From assembly GCA_035519135.1 (NCBI GenBank), contig DATIWX010000125.1:1-64000 (forward strand): a stretch of 64,000 nucleotides of DNA, given 5' to 3'. Made by a program: the position numbers and the translations under genes. Within the stretch, counting starts at the first letter, position 1. Each line of letters opens with the position of its first letter. Shown piece by piece: positions 15,557-24,585 of the stretch. Below the pieces are notes generated by a model. It was not told the DNA's origin and did not search any database. It worked only from the letters and a program-made list of their open reading frames with translations. Source of the stretch: VBDM01 sp035519135. Lineage in GTDB: Bacteria > Pseudomonadota > Gammaproteobacteria > Burkholderiales > SG8-39.

Positions 15557-16711
15557 ATGCCGTCCGGCACCTGGATCGAGCAGTTCCCTGGCAATCTCAC
15601 CTGGTCGAATGCGGCCCTCGTCACCAAGGGGATGGCGCCCTACGGCGCGGTCGCGCTGGGCGAGATCGACGCAGTCTGCGAAAGGCTGAAGGCCCGTCAG
15701 GGCGAGCCCGACGCCTGGCGCGAGGAGTGGTGCGCGCTGGCGAAGCGCCTGGAGCGCGCCGCGGACGCGGCCGCAGCCGAAGGTCGCCAGCTCACCGCGG
15801 GCAACCTCTACCTGCGCGCTGGCATGTACTACTTCACCGGGGAGCGCTTCGTCGTCCCGGGCGAGGAAAAGCGCGAGATCGGGCGCAAGGCGCTTCAATG
15901 CCAGCACGCGGGCCTCGAGCGCCGCTATCCGAACCTCGAGCGCGTGGAGGTGCCGTACGAAAAGTCCACGCTGCCCGCGCTGTTCATGAAGGTCCCGGGC
16001 GCGTCGGGCCGCGCGCCGACCGTGGTCGTATTCGACGGCATGGACAACTGCAAGGAGATGAGCGTCCTCTTCGCCGGGCTGGAATTCGCCCGGCGCGGGT
16101 TCCACACGCTCGCCATCGACGGGCCGGGACAGGGCGAGTCGCTGCGTCTGCGCGGGCTGCATGCCCGTCACGACTACGAAGTGCCCGGTACCGCGGCCTT
16201 TGATTACGTAGCGGGTCGGCAGGAAGTGGACGCGCGCAAAGTCGTGGTCATGGGCTACAGCTTCGGCGGCTACTACGCTTCGCGCATCGCCGCGTTCGAC
16301 AAGCGCTATTGCGCGGGCGTGGCCATGAGCGCGCTGCACTGGGACCTCGCGGCGTGGCAGCGCGAGGTCAAGCGCCGGCACGAGACCGACCCGAAGACCA
16401 CGCCGCAATCGACTTTTCACTTCCGCTGGATCATGGGGGCGGAGAACGCCGACGAGGCGATCGCGCGGGCCGAGCGCTTCTCGCTCGCGGGCGTCGCGCA
16501 GAAGATAACCTGCCCGTTTCTCGTCGTTCACGCCGCGGACGACAAGGTCGTGCCGGTGGCCTCCGCCCACAAGCTCTTCGAGGCGATCGGCTCACGTCGA
16601 AAAACCCTGAAGATCCTCACGGCGGAAGACGGCAGCACCTATCATGCGCAAGCCGACAACCGGCAGGTCGGGATCGACATCATCGCCGACTGGATCGGCG
16701 CGAATATCTAG
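15557..16711 (+). CDS. Alpha/beta hydrolase (2,6-dihydropseudooxynicotine hydrolase/FrsA-like)
   Basis: A 384-residue cytoplasmic hydrolase with an extra helical N-terminal region (~1-115) before the alpha/beta core. The core shows TVVVFDGMDNCKEM as the oxyanion-side loop, AIDGPGQGESLRL, the nucleophile elbow MGYSFGGYY, an acid in VVHAADDKVVP and His in TYHAQADN. This arrangement is seen in C-C bond hydrolases of the pseudooxynicotine type and in FrsA-like esterases. The substrate is unknown, but the Bug receptor 13 nt upstream suggests use of an imported organic acid. GGGAAGG precedes the ATG. Confidence 0.85.
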   Translation: MPSGTWIEQFPGNLTWSNAALVTKGMAPYGAVALGEIDAVCERLKARQGEPDAWREEWCALAKRLERAADAAAAEGRQLTAGNLYLRAGMYYFTGERFVVPGEEKREIGRKALQCQHAGLERRYPNLERVEVPYEKSTLPALFMKVPGASGRAPTVVVFDGMDNCKEMSVLFAGLEFARRGFHTLAIDGPGQGESLRLRGLHARHDYEVPGTAAFDYVAGRQEVDARKVVVMGYSFGGYYASRIAAFDKRYCAGVAMSALHWDLAAWQREVKRRHETDPKTTPQSTFHFRWIMGAENADEAIARAERFSLAGVAQKITCPFLVVHAADDKVVPVASAHKLFEAIGSRRKTLKILTAEDGSTYHAQADNRQVGIDIIADWIGANI

Positions 16712-16808
16712 CTCGGGCGCGTCCACACGACTGGGTCGCAGCGAGCCTTTTGCCTGCGCCGCGCGCCTTATGTTACGGTTATGCTAGTCGAACGAGCGGG
16801 AGGTTTCG

Positions 16809-17237
16809 GTGCTGCGGGAGATTCACGACGTGTTGCAGGACGACCCTTCGAGCGTGCGGCGCTGGTTCCACGACAATTATTTCGACCTGTACACCTGGCA
16901 GAAGGGCGAGGAGCTGGTGGCGTTCGAGCTGTGCTATGGCATCCACGCCTACGAGCGGGCGCTGGCGTGGAGGCAGGGGAGGGGTTTTTTCCACGACGGC
17001 GAGCCGTCCGGGGATTTCATCGGGGCCGGCATTGCGCCCGGCGGCTCGCTCGACGCCGACCCGATCATCGCGCGCTTCAAGGCCGCGACCGGCAGGCTGC
17101 CCGAGCCGCTGCGCTTGTCGCTGGAGGCGCGGCTGCGCGAGTTCGCGCTGGACCACGCCGAAGGCTCGGCGCGCCGCACGCGCTTTCGCCGCGCCGACTG
17201 GCAGCGTACCGGCGATATTCTGAACCGGGACCGGTAG
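16809..17237 (+). CDS. Hypothetical protein
   Basis: I do not recognise this 142-residue soluble protein. It starts at GTG 16809 behind GGGAGG. The N-terminal half is rich in aromatic residues (RWFHDNYFDLYTWQKGEELVAFELCYGIHAYERALAW), a pattern suggesting a compact helical domain. The C-terminal quarter is Arg-rich. No signal peptide or membrane segment was seen. Its stop abuts the stop of the convergent hydrolase gene with no gap. The 97 nt upstream hold no convincing promoter. Confidence 0.6.
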   Translation: MLREIHDVLQDDPSSVRRWFHDNYFDLYTWQKGEELVAFELCYGIHAYERALAWRQGRGFFHDGEPSGDFIGAGIAPGGSLDADPIIARFKAATGRLPEPLRLSLEARLREFALDHAEGSARRTRFRRADWQRTGDILNRDR

Positions 17238-18416
17238 CTACTTCAGCATCCGCACCACCCAAGGCAGGGTCACGGTCTCGAAGATCTTGTGATCTGAAAT
17301 CTCCTTGTTCCTCCCCATGTGCCCGCCCTGCGGGTTGATCCAGACTTCCTTGGGCGAGCCGGAGCGCATCAGCAGGAACACGTCTTCGACCGGCACCTGG
17401 GTGTCGCGCATGCCGTTGATGAGGAGCATGGGCGCCGAGGGTTTCTCCAGCCAGCCCGCGGTCTTCAGCGACATCTTCGGGCCGTAGGCGAGGAACTCGT
17501 CCAGGGTCTTCGCGCCGTAGATCGCCGCCCGCGCCTCGAACAGCTCGAACAGGTATTCGCGCGTCTTGACCGCCTGGGTCTGCCATTGCGGCTGGAAGTA
17601 CTCGTGCACCGGCCCGCCTTGGACGACCGCGCCGCGGATGCGCTCGCGCTCGCTGTAGGCGAGCCGTGCCGCCCAGTGCCCGCCCCAGGAGCCGCCGTAG
17701 ACGACGACGCGCTTCGCGTCGATATCGCGGCGCGTGGCGATGTAGTCGAGCACGCGGGTGAACTCGCGCTCGGCGCCCGGCACCACCTGGCGGATGGTCG
17801 ACTGGCCGGTGCCCGGCATGTCGAAGGAGAAATAGGCGACGCCCTGCGCGAGGTAGGCGTCGTTGCGGAACGAGGCGTTCTCTTTGCGGCCGTCGAGCCC
17901 GCCGATGGTGAGGACGAGCGGGGCGGGGCGCACGTTGATGGGCAGGCGCAGGTAGCCGACGATCTCCTTGCCTTCGAAGGGAATGCGCACGATCTCGATC
18001 GGCGGGTAGGGGATCTTCGCGTAGGCGGCGAAGGCTTCCAGCGCCCGGTCGTAGGCCTTCACCTTCCCGGGAGAATTCTCCAGAGGGAAGCGCGCGAACA
18101 GGTAGTACTCGAAGGCGTACTTGTAGTGCCTGGAGGCGGCAGCCGGGTCGGCCGTTCCGGCCTTCCCGGCGAGCGCCATGTGGCGGTCGCCGATCGCGCT
18201 CCAGGCGGAGGCCCATTCGTCGCGATCGAGGCTGTTCAGGTTCGCGAGCGCCTCGCGCACTTCGGCGGGGTCGAGCTCGGACACCGGATAGGCGTGGCGG
18301 TCGGCGCGCTCCTGCACGTCGGCCTTCAGCTCGGGCAGCGTGCGCGGTCCGCCGGATTGCGCGAAGGCGGCGAGCGAAAGCGCGGCGAACGCGAGTACGA
18401 AGAGGGGTCGCAGCAT
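17238..18416 (-). CDS. Exported alpha/beta hydrolase, FrsA/DUF1100-like
   Basis: The 392-residue enzyme has a signal peptide (LRPLFVLAFAALSLAAFAQ), so it probably works in the periplasm. A helical N-terminal region precedes the alpha/beta core: LVLTIGGLDGRKEN as oxyanion loop, SFDMPGTGQST, nucleophile elbow YGGSWGGHW, acid in LINGMRDTQVP and His in NPQGGHMGRN. The ATG at 18416 was preferred over an upstream start because it begins the signal peptide and follows GGGAGAAG. The domain plan is that of the hydrolase at 15557-16711, but the two are diverged and in different compartments. It is divergently arranged with the EamA exporter gene. Confidence 0.85.
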   Translation of the reverse strand: MLRPLFVLAFAALSLAAFAQSGGPRTLPELKADVQERADRHAYPVSELDPAEVREALANLNSLDRDEWASAWSAIGDRHMALAGKAGTADPAAASRHYKYAFEYYLFARFPLENSPGKVKAYDRALEAFAAYAKIPYPPIEIVRIPFEGKEIVGYLRLPINVRPAPLVLTIGGLDGRKENASFRNDAYLAQGVAYFSFDMPGTGQSTIRQVVPGAEREFTRVLDYIATRRDIDAKRVVVYGGSWGGHWAARLAYSERERIRGAVVQGGPVHEYFQPQWQTQAVKTREYLFELFEARAAIYGAKTLDEFLAYGPKMSLKTAGWLEKPSAPMLLINGMRDTQVPVEDVFLLMRSGSPKEVWINPQGGHMGRNKEISDHKIFETVTLPWVVRMLK

Positions 18417-18471
18417 CGGCTTCTCCCGGGGTTCCCGCGAATCATAAGCCAACCGCGGCGGACCTTGTAGA

Positions 18472-19383
18472 ATGCCCGGCTCGGTGAAAGCCACGCGCCC
18501 TTACGCCTTCATGCTGCTCGCGCTCGCGACGCTCTTATGGGCCGGCAACTGGGTTCTCGGGCGCGGGCTGCGAGACGTCTTCGAGCCGGCGGCGCTGAAC
18601 CTGTGGCGCTGGCTGATCGCCGCGCTCGCCCTCGCGCCTTTCGCGCTGCCTGGCCTGCGCGCGCGGCTTCCCGCGATCCGCCGCTCCGCGGGCCTGCTCC
18701 TGATGCTGTCCTTGCTCGGGGTGGCGCTGTTCCAGTGGCTGGTCTACGAGGGGCTGAAGACGACCACCGCGGTGAACGCGGTGCTGCTCAACTCGGCGTT
18801 CCCGGCGTTCCAGCTCCTTTGCTCATGGGCGATCGAGGGCGAGCGGCCCACCCGGCGGCAGGTCGCCGGAATGCTCGTATCCCTGGCGGGCATTCTCGTC
18901 ATCCTCGCGCGCGGCGAGCCCGCGAGCCTCGCGCGCCTGGAATTTCACGCGGGCGACGCGTTCATCCTGCTCGCCATGCCGGTGTGGGGCGTGTACTCGG
19001 TGCTGCTGAGGCGCCGTCCGGCGGAGCTGGACGGAACGACTTTCCTGTTCGTGATCTCGCTCGTCGGCGCAGTGCTGCTGCTTCCGGGCTTCGCGCTCGA
19101 GGCGGTCCACGCGCCGCCGCGCTGGCCCGGCGCCGCGGGCCTCGCCGCGGTCCTGTACGTTGGACTCGCGGCTTCGGTGCTCGCCTTCATCTGCTGGAAC
19201 CGCGGGGTGGCCATCGTCGGTGCCAACGCCGCCGGCTTCACCATCCACCTGCTGCCGGCGTTCGGCACGCTGCTCGCGGTACTGTTCCTCGGCGAATCCT
19301 TTCAGGCCTTCCATGCGGCGGGCATCGCCGCCATCTTCGCCGGCGTGGTGATCGCCACGCGGGCGGCGCCCGCGCGCGGCTGA
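18472..19383 (+). CDS. EamA/DMT-family inner-membrane transporter
   Basis: A 303-residue protein with about ten hydrophobic segments arranged as two EamA repeats (~10-146 and ~158-297). Typical marks are LATLLWAGNWVLGRGLRD in the first helix, AVLLNSAFPAFQLLCSW, and in the second half GLAASVLAFICWNRGVAIVGANAAG with LLPAFGTLLAVLFLGE. DMT exporters move amino acids or other metabolites; the substrate here is unknown. The start could be ATG 18472 or GTG 18484. It is the only clear exporter in a window otherwise rich in uptake proteins. Confidence 0.88.
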   Translation: MPGSVKATRPYAFMLLALATLLWAGNWVLGRGLRDVFEPAALNLWRWLIAALALAPFALPGLRARLPAIRRSAGLLLMLSLLGVALFQWLVYEGLKTTTAVNAVLLNSAFPAFQLLCSWAIEGERPTRRQVAGMLVSLAGILVILARGEPASLARLEFHAGDAFILLAMPVWGVYSVLLRRRPAELDGTTFLFVISLVGAVLLLPGFALEAVHAPPRWPGAAGLAAVLYVGLAASVLAFICWNRGVAIVGANAAGFTIHLLPAFGTLLAVLFLGESFQAFHAAGIAAIFAGVVIATRAAPARG

Positions 19384-19489
19384 AGTCCCGCGATCGGCGG
19401 CATCGCCGCGGCCCTGCGCAACACCGGCTGGGTTCGCCCGGGAATTCAGTTAGGATATCGGGGCTGGCCCCTTTTCGAGGAGGAGACCC

Positions 19490-20452
19490 ATGCATCGCTT
19501 CGTCCGTTCAGCCGCGCTCGCCCTGTTGCTCGTCTGCCCCGGCCTGGGCATCGCCGCCGACTATCCCACGCACGCGGTGAAGGTGATCTCTCCGTATCCG
19601 CCCGGGGGCACCGTCGACATCCTGGCGCGCATCATCTCGGGCTGGCTGCAGGAGAAGCTCGCACAGCCCTTCGTGGTCGAGAACAAGGCGGGCGGGGGCA
19701 ACAACATCGGCACGGAGTTCGTGGTCAAGTCGGCGCCCGACGGCTACACCATGCTGCTGGTGAATCCCGCGAACGGTATCAACGCGACGCTCTACAAGAA
19801 CCTGTCCTTCAATGTCGTCCGCGACATCGCGCCGGTGGCGGGTCTCATCCGGGTGCCGAACGTGATGGAGGTGACGGTGTCCTTCCCGGCGAAAAACGTC
19901 GCCGAGTTCATCGCCTACTGCAAGGCGAATCCGGGGAAAATCAACATGGCTTCTTCGGGGAGCGGCACCTCGGTGCATCTTTCGGGCATGCTGTTCCAGT
20001 CGATGACCGGCTGCAGCATGCTGCACGTGCCCTACAAGGGGTCCGGGCCGGCGTTCGTCGACCTCATCCCGGGCCAGGTGCACGTGATGTTCGACAACCT
20101 GCCTGCGTCGATCGGCCACATCAAGGGAGGCAAGCTGCGCGCGCTCGCGGTAACCTCCACCGAGCGCTCGCCCGAGCTGCCCGATATTCCGACGGTCGCG
20201 GAGACGGTTCCCGGCTACGAGGCGACCGCGTGGTTCGGCCTGGGGATGCCCAAGGGGTCGCCGCGCGAAGCGATCGACAAGGTCAACGCCGCGGTGAACG
20301 CCGCGCTCGTCGATTCCGGGATGCTGAAACGCTTCACCGAGCTCGGCGGCAAGCCGATCGGGGGTACGCCCGAGGACTTCGGCAAGGTCATCGTGGCCGA
20401 GACCGCGAAGTGGGAGAAGGTCGTCATCTCATCCGGTGCCAAGGCGGAGTAG
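19490..20452 (+). CDS. Bug/TctC-family periplasmic binding protein
   Basis: A 320-residue exported receptor with signal peptide ending GIAADYP. It carries VKVISPYPPGGTVDILARI, VVENKAGGGNNIG, APDGYTMLLV, MASSGSGTSVHLSG, HVPYKGSGPA and the closing KVVISSGAKAE. The binding lobes look complete. AGGAGGAG gives a strong ribosome site before ATG 19490. It stands alone between an exporter and a signalling protein, with more than 100 nt on each side, so the ligand cannot be guessed from neighbours. A small hairpin (CCGGGA/TCCCGG at 20494-20509) lies after the stop but lacks a T-run. Confidence 0.93.
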   Translation: MHRFVRSAALALLLVCPGLGIAADYPTHAVKVISPYPPGGTVDILARIISGWLQEKLAQPFVVENKAGGGNNIGTEFVVKSAPDGYTMLLVNPANGINATLYKNLSFNVVRDIAPVAGLIRVPNVMEVTVSFPAKNVAEFIAYCKANPGKINMASSGSGTSVHLSGMLFQSMTGCSMLHVPYKGSGPAFVDLIPGQVHVMFDNLPASIGHIKGGKLRALAVTSTERSPELPDIPTVAETVPGYEATAWFGLGMPKGSPREAIDKVNAAVNAALVDSGMLKRFTELGGKPIGGTPEDFGKVIVAETAKWEKVVISSGAKAE

Positions 20453-20597
20453 AGCGATCCGGATAGCGCTCGACATGTAAGGCGGCCCCCGACCCGGGAG
20501 CCTTCCCGGAACGACTTCAGTCCGCGCGGGTTCCGGCCGTTATGGTTGTTTGCCGGCGGCCGCGCCTCTGCCTGCCGGGGCGAGCTTGGCCGCTCGG

Positions 20598-20626
20598 TTG
20601 ACGCGCTCCAAAGCGAGGCATAACGT
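20598..20626 (+). promoter_or_regulatory. Candidate sigma-70 promoter of the GGDEF-EAL gene
   Basis: TTGACG (20598-20603) and TAACGT (20621-20626) are separated by 17 nt. The -35 matches five of six consensus bases; the -10 is weak. The predicted start, near 20633, leaves a leader of about 25 nt before ATG 20658, which itself lacks a clear ribosome site. Confidence 0.4.
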
Positions 20627-20657
20627 GAGGGCGTCCCGGGGGACACTGCTGTTCCGA

Positions 20658-23600
20658 ATGAGTCCGAAGCCCATCCGCAAGCTTCGCATCCAGCTGATGG
20701 CGGCCGTGGCCGTCATCCTGGCGATGGTGTGGGCGGCGGTCGCGCACCAGCTGGGCAAGGAGCGCGCCGACGCGCTGGAGACCGCCATTCAGCAGGGGGA
20801 AAACCTCGGCGGCGTCGTCGCCGGCCATTTCTCCGCGTACGCGGAAGCAATGGATCTCCTGCTGCGGCGCTTGAGGGTCCAGTGGATCCGGGACCCGCGC
20901 AGCCTGGCCGAGACACTGGCGCTCGAGAAGGAACTGCGCCGGGAAGCTTCGTCGGTGCGGGTCGCCGTGATCGACGCCCAGGGTCGCCTCGCCTATGCCA
21001 GCCCGGACCGCGAGCACGCCTTCTTCGGCGATGCCGAGTATTTCGTCGCTCACCGCAGCAGGCCCGCCGACGAGCTGCGCATCAGCAACCCGGCATGGGA
21101 CGACGCCTCCGGAAGGCCGCTGATCCATTTCACGCGCCCGATCCTCGACGGGCGAGGGCGATTCTCCGGCGTGCTGGTGCTGTCGACTTCGCTGGAAAGC
21201 CTGACGCGGGTGTACGAGGGGCTCCAGCTGGGGCCGAAGAGCCTGATAGCGATCAGGCGCCTCGACAACACCCTGCTGGTGCGCTGGCCCGAGAGCGCCG
21301 CGCAAGGCGGCCGGCTTCCCGACATCCCGCAGAGCGCCGCGGTCTCGGGCAGCGAGATCCGCCGCGGCGGAATCGACGGGGTCGAGCGCATTTTCAGTTT
21401 TCAGCGTGTCGCCGGGTTTCCTTTCTACGCCGTGGTCGGGCAGGCGGTCGAGTCCGTGCTCGCGGACTACCGCATCGAGCGCCGGCTCTATTTCGCGGCG
21501 GGCGGCTTCGTCTCGCTCGTGGTGCTGTGGTTCGGGCTGGCGCTGCTCTCCAAGCTCAAGCACGAGGAACGGGTGGAAACCGCTCTGGGCCTGAGCGAGG
21601 CGCGCTTTCGCAGCCTGACCGAGCTCGCCTCGGACCTGTACTGGGAGCAGGACAGCGAGTACCGCTTCGTCTCCGGTTCCGAAGGCGCCTACAGGGGCAA
21701 AGCCGGGGGACGCAGCGAAGCGGTCGGCAAGCGGCGCTGGGATTTCGATTACATCAACATGACCGAGGCGGACTGGGCGGCGCACCGCGCGGTGCTCGAC
21801 GCACGCAAGCCGTTCCAGGACCTCGAGTTGTGCAGGCTCGACGACTCGGGCAGGAAGCTCTGGGTGAGCGTGAGCGGCACGCCGGTATTCGACGCCGCCG
21901 GCGTGTTTACGGGTTACCGGGGCATCGGCAAGAACATCACGGAGCGCAAGCGCGCCGAGCACCTGCAGGCGCTGGAGCATGCGGTGAGCCGCTCTCTCGC
22001 CGACGCCGACACCACCAGCGCCGCAGTGCAGGGCGCGGTGCGCGCGATCTGCGAATCCGAGGGATGGGAATGCGGCCGCTACTTCCGCTGGGAGGAGCGC
22101 GACGGGGTGCTGCGCTTCAGCGACGGCTGGGGCATTCCGGAGGAATCGGCCCAGCAATTCCTCGCCAGGTCGCGGGGGCTGTCCTACGCTCCGGGCGTCG
22201 GCCTGGCGGGCAAGGTCTGGCAGTCGCGCCAGCCCATCTGGGCAAGCGATGTCACCAAAGACGCGCGGGTCGTGCAGGGCGGGCTGGCGCGCGATATCGG
22301 AATGCGCGGCGCGTTCGTTTTTCCGGTGATCTCGGAAGGCAATGCGATCGGCGTGCTCGCCTTCACCAGCCGCCAGACGCGCGAGCCGGAAGGCCGCCTG
22401 ATGCTGGCCATCAGCGTCATCGGCACCCACATCGGCCAATTCCTGCGGCGCAAGCAGGGAGAAGAAGACCTGCGCCGCTTCCGCGCCGCAATAGACGCGT
22501 CCGAGGACATGATCTGGCTCGTCGACCCGGTCTCCGTGAGCATCATCGACGTCAACGACACCGCCTGCCGCAAGCTGGGCTACACCAGGGAGGAGCTGCT
22601 GGCGAAATCTCCGCAGGACATCATCGGGATACCGCGCGAGGAACTGGCCGCGACCTACCGCCGGCTGATCGCGGGCGGGGAGGGCGACACGGTCGAGGGC
22701 TGGTACCAGCCGAAGGCCGGTCCCCGCTTCCCGGTCGAGGCCTACCGGCGCGCGATCCAGTCCAGCGGGAGGTACGTGATCATCTCGGTGGTGCGCGACG
22801 TCACCGAGCGGCGCGCCGCCGAGGAGGAATTGCGGCGATTCCGTCTGGCGATGGACAACTCGGCCGACATGATCGTGCTCATCGACCGCGCGAGCATGCG
22901 CTTCGTGGACGTCAACGAGACGGCGTGCCGGCTGCTCGGCTATCCCAGGGAAGAGCTGCTCAAGATGGGTCCGCAGGACGTGCTTCCCATCTCGCGCAAA
23001 GAGCTCGAGCAGGACTACGACGCGCTGATCGCGCGCCCTCCCGGCGAAGTCGACATGGTCGCCAGCGGGATGAAGAGCCAGTACACCTGCAAGGACGGGA
23101 GCAAGCTGCCGTTCGAGTCGACGCGGCACGTGCTGCGCTCGGGGGACACGTACATCATCGCCGCGATCGCGCGCGACATCCGCGCGCGTCTCGCCATCGA
23201 GGAGAAGGTGGCCTACCTGGCGCAATTCGACGCGCTCACCGGCCTGCCCAACCGCAACCTTTTCCAGGACCGCCTGGTGCAGGCGATGGCGCTCGCCAAG
23301 CGCAACGACTGGCCGATGGCGGTGCTGTTCATCGACCTGGATCGCTTCAAGCTGGTCAACGACACGCTGGGGCACAGCGCCGGCGACAAGCTGCTCAAGG
23401 AGGCGGCGGAGCGCCTGCGAAGCTGCATCCGCAGCAGCGATACCGTCGGACGCCTCGGCGGGGACGAGTTCGCCGCGATCCTCTCGGAGCTCGCCAGGCC
23501 GGGCGACGCGGGGCTGGTTGCCCAGAAGTTCATCGAAGTCCTGAAGCACCCCTTCGATCTCGACGGCAAGGAGACCTACGTCTCGGCGAGCGTCGGCATC

Positions 23601-24557
23601 ACGCTGTACCCGGCCGACAGCGACAGCGCCGAGGCCCTGGTCATGAACGCCGACGCGGCGATGTACCGCGCCAAGGAGCAGGGGCGCAACAACTACCAGT
23701 ACTTCACGCGCGACATGAACGAGCGCGCCCTGCGGCGCGTGCAGGTCGAGGCCGCCCTGCGGCGCGCGCTCGAGCGGAAGGAATTCCGGCTGGTCTACCA
23801 GCCCAAGGCCAACCTGGCCACCGGAAAGATCTCCGGGTTCGAAGGGCTGCTGCGCTGGCAGCACCCGGAGAGGGGGACGGTCGCGCCGAGCGAATTCATA
23901 CCCGTGCTCGAGGAAACCGGGCTGATCGTGCCCGTCGGCGAATGGGTGCTCCACACCGCGTGCACGCAGATCAGGACGTGGGAGAAGCTCGGGCTCAAGG
24001 TGCCGCCGGTCTCGGTGAACCTCTCGGCGCGGCAATTCGAGCAGAAGAACCTCAAGGATGCGGTACACCGGATCCTGGGCGAGACCGAAGTGGACCCCTC
24101 GCTCGTCGAATTCGAGATCACCGAGTCGCTGCTGATGAAAGATCCGGAGGGAACCGCCCGTACCCTGAGCAGCCTCAAGGAGTCGGGCGTCAGGCTGTCG
24201 ATGGACGACTTCGGCACCGGATATTCGAGCCTGGGCTATCTGAAGCGCTTCCCGATCGACACGCTGAAGATCGACCGCAGCTTCGTCCACGACATATCCA
24301 CGGACGCCGACGGCGCGACACTCACCCGCGCCATCATCCACCTCGCGCAGAACCTCCGCCTCAAGGTCGTCGCCGAGGGCGTCGAGACCGAGGACCAGCT
24401 CGCCTTTCTGCGGGACAACGGCTGCGACGAGATGCAGGGCTACCTTTTTGCCAAGCCGACGGACGCCGAAGAGTGCGGACGCATGCTCCGGGAAGGGCGC
24501 AAGCTCGCGATCCCCCGCAACGGCGGCAAGAGCGGCGCGCAGCTCAGGCGCGCGTAG
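20658..24557 (+). CDS. Membrane c-di-GMP signalling protein (sensor-PAS-GAF-PAS-PAS-GGDEF-EAL)
   Basis: A 1299-residue protein with membrane segments at ~10-30 and ~278-300 enclosing a periplasmic dCache-like sensor. Cytoplasmic domains are PAS (~315-432), GAF (~437-597), PAS (~605-720), PAS (~725-845), GGDEF (~850-1010) and EAL (~1025-1285). GGDEF is intact at 934-938 with an inhibitory I-site R925-x-x-D928. The EAL signature reads E-G-L (1062-1064), but NLSARQF, EITES, DDFGTGYSS and GVET are all kept, so phosphodiesterase activity remains plausible. It probably makes and/or degrades cyclic di-GMP in response to an external ligand. ATG 20658 was chosen because it lies just before the first membrane segment; longer starts add unrelated residues. 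Confidence 0.92.
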   Translation: MSPKPIRKLRIQLMAAVAVILAMVWAAVAHQLGKERADALETAIQQGENLGGVVAGHFSAYAEAMDLLLRRLRVQWIRDPRSLAETLALEKELRREASSVRVAVIDAQGRLAYASPDREHAFFGDAEYFVAHRSRPADELRISNPAWDDASGRPLIHFTRPILDGRGRFSGVLVLSTSLESLTRVYEGLQLGPKSLIAIRRLDNTLLVRWPESAAQGGRLPDIPQSAAVSGSEIRRGGIDGVERIFSFQRVAGFPFYAVVGQAVESVLADYRIERRLYFAAGGFVSLVVLWFGLALLSKLKHEERVETALGLSEARFRSLTELASDLYWEQDSEYRFVSGSEGAYRGKAGGRSEAVGKRRWDFDYINMTEADWAAHRAVLDARKPFQDLELCRLDDSGRKLWVSVSGTPVFDAAGVFTGYRGIGKNITERKRAEHLQALEHAVSRSLADADTTSAAVQGAVRAICESEGWECGRYFRWEERDGVLRFSDGWGIPEESAQQFLARSRGLSYAPGVGLAGKVWQSRQPIWASDVTKDARVVQGGLARDIGMRGAFVFPVISEGNAIGVLAFTSRQTREPEGRLMLAISVIGTHIGQFLRRKQGEEDLRRFRAAIDASEDMIWLVDPVSVSIIDVNDTACRKLGYTREELLAKSPQDIIGIPREELAATYRRLIAGGEGDTVEGWYQPKAGPRFPVEAYRRAIQSSGRYVIISVVRDVTERRAAEEELRRFRLAMDNSADMIVLIDRASMRFVDVNETACRLLGYPREELLKMGPQDVLPISRKELEQDYDALIARPPGEVDMVASGMKSQYTCKDGSKLPFESTRHVLRSGDTYIIAAIARDIRARLAIEEKVAYLAQFDALTGLPNRNLFQDRLVQAMALAKRNDWPMAVLFIDLDRFKLVNDTLGHSAGDKLLKEAAERLRSCIRSSDTVGRLGGDEFAAILSELARPGDAGLVAQKFIEVLKHPFDLDGKETYVSASVGITLYPADSDSAEALVMNADAAMYRAKEQGRNNYQYFTRDMNERALRRVQVEAALRRALERKEFRLVYQPKANLATGKISGFEGLLRWQHPERGTVAPSEFIPVLEETGLIVPVGEWVLHTACTQIRTWEKLGLKVPPVSVNLSARQFEQKNLKDAVHRILGETEVDPSLVEFEITESLLMKDPEGTARTLSSLKESGVRLSMDDFGTGYSSLGYLKRFPIDTLKIDRSFVHDISTDADGATLTRAIIHLAQNLRLKVVAEGVETEDQLAFLRDNGCDEMQGYLFAKPTDAEECGRMLREGRKLAIPRNGGKSGAQLRRA

Positions 24558-24585
24558 GTGGCCGAGAGGATCTCTATCGTCAGCG

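Noticed and set aside
12379..15627. A 1082-codon open frame on the minus strand
   Set aside because: It runs antisense through the glutathione-reductase and Bug genes and is Arg/His-rich noise there; only its last 161 codons (12379-12864) form a plausible gene.
20494..20509. Terminator hairpin after the Bug gene at 19490
   Set aside because: Only a 6-bp stem without a T-tract; too common by chance in GC-rich DNA.
20517..24341. A 1274-codon minus-strand frame opposite the GGDEF-EAL gene
   Set aside because: Shadow frame with biased composition and no recognisable motif; the plus-strand protein is unambiguous.
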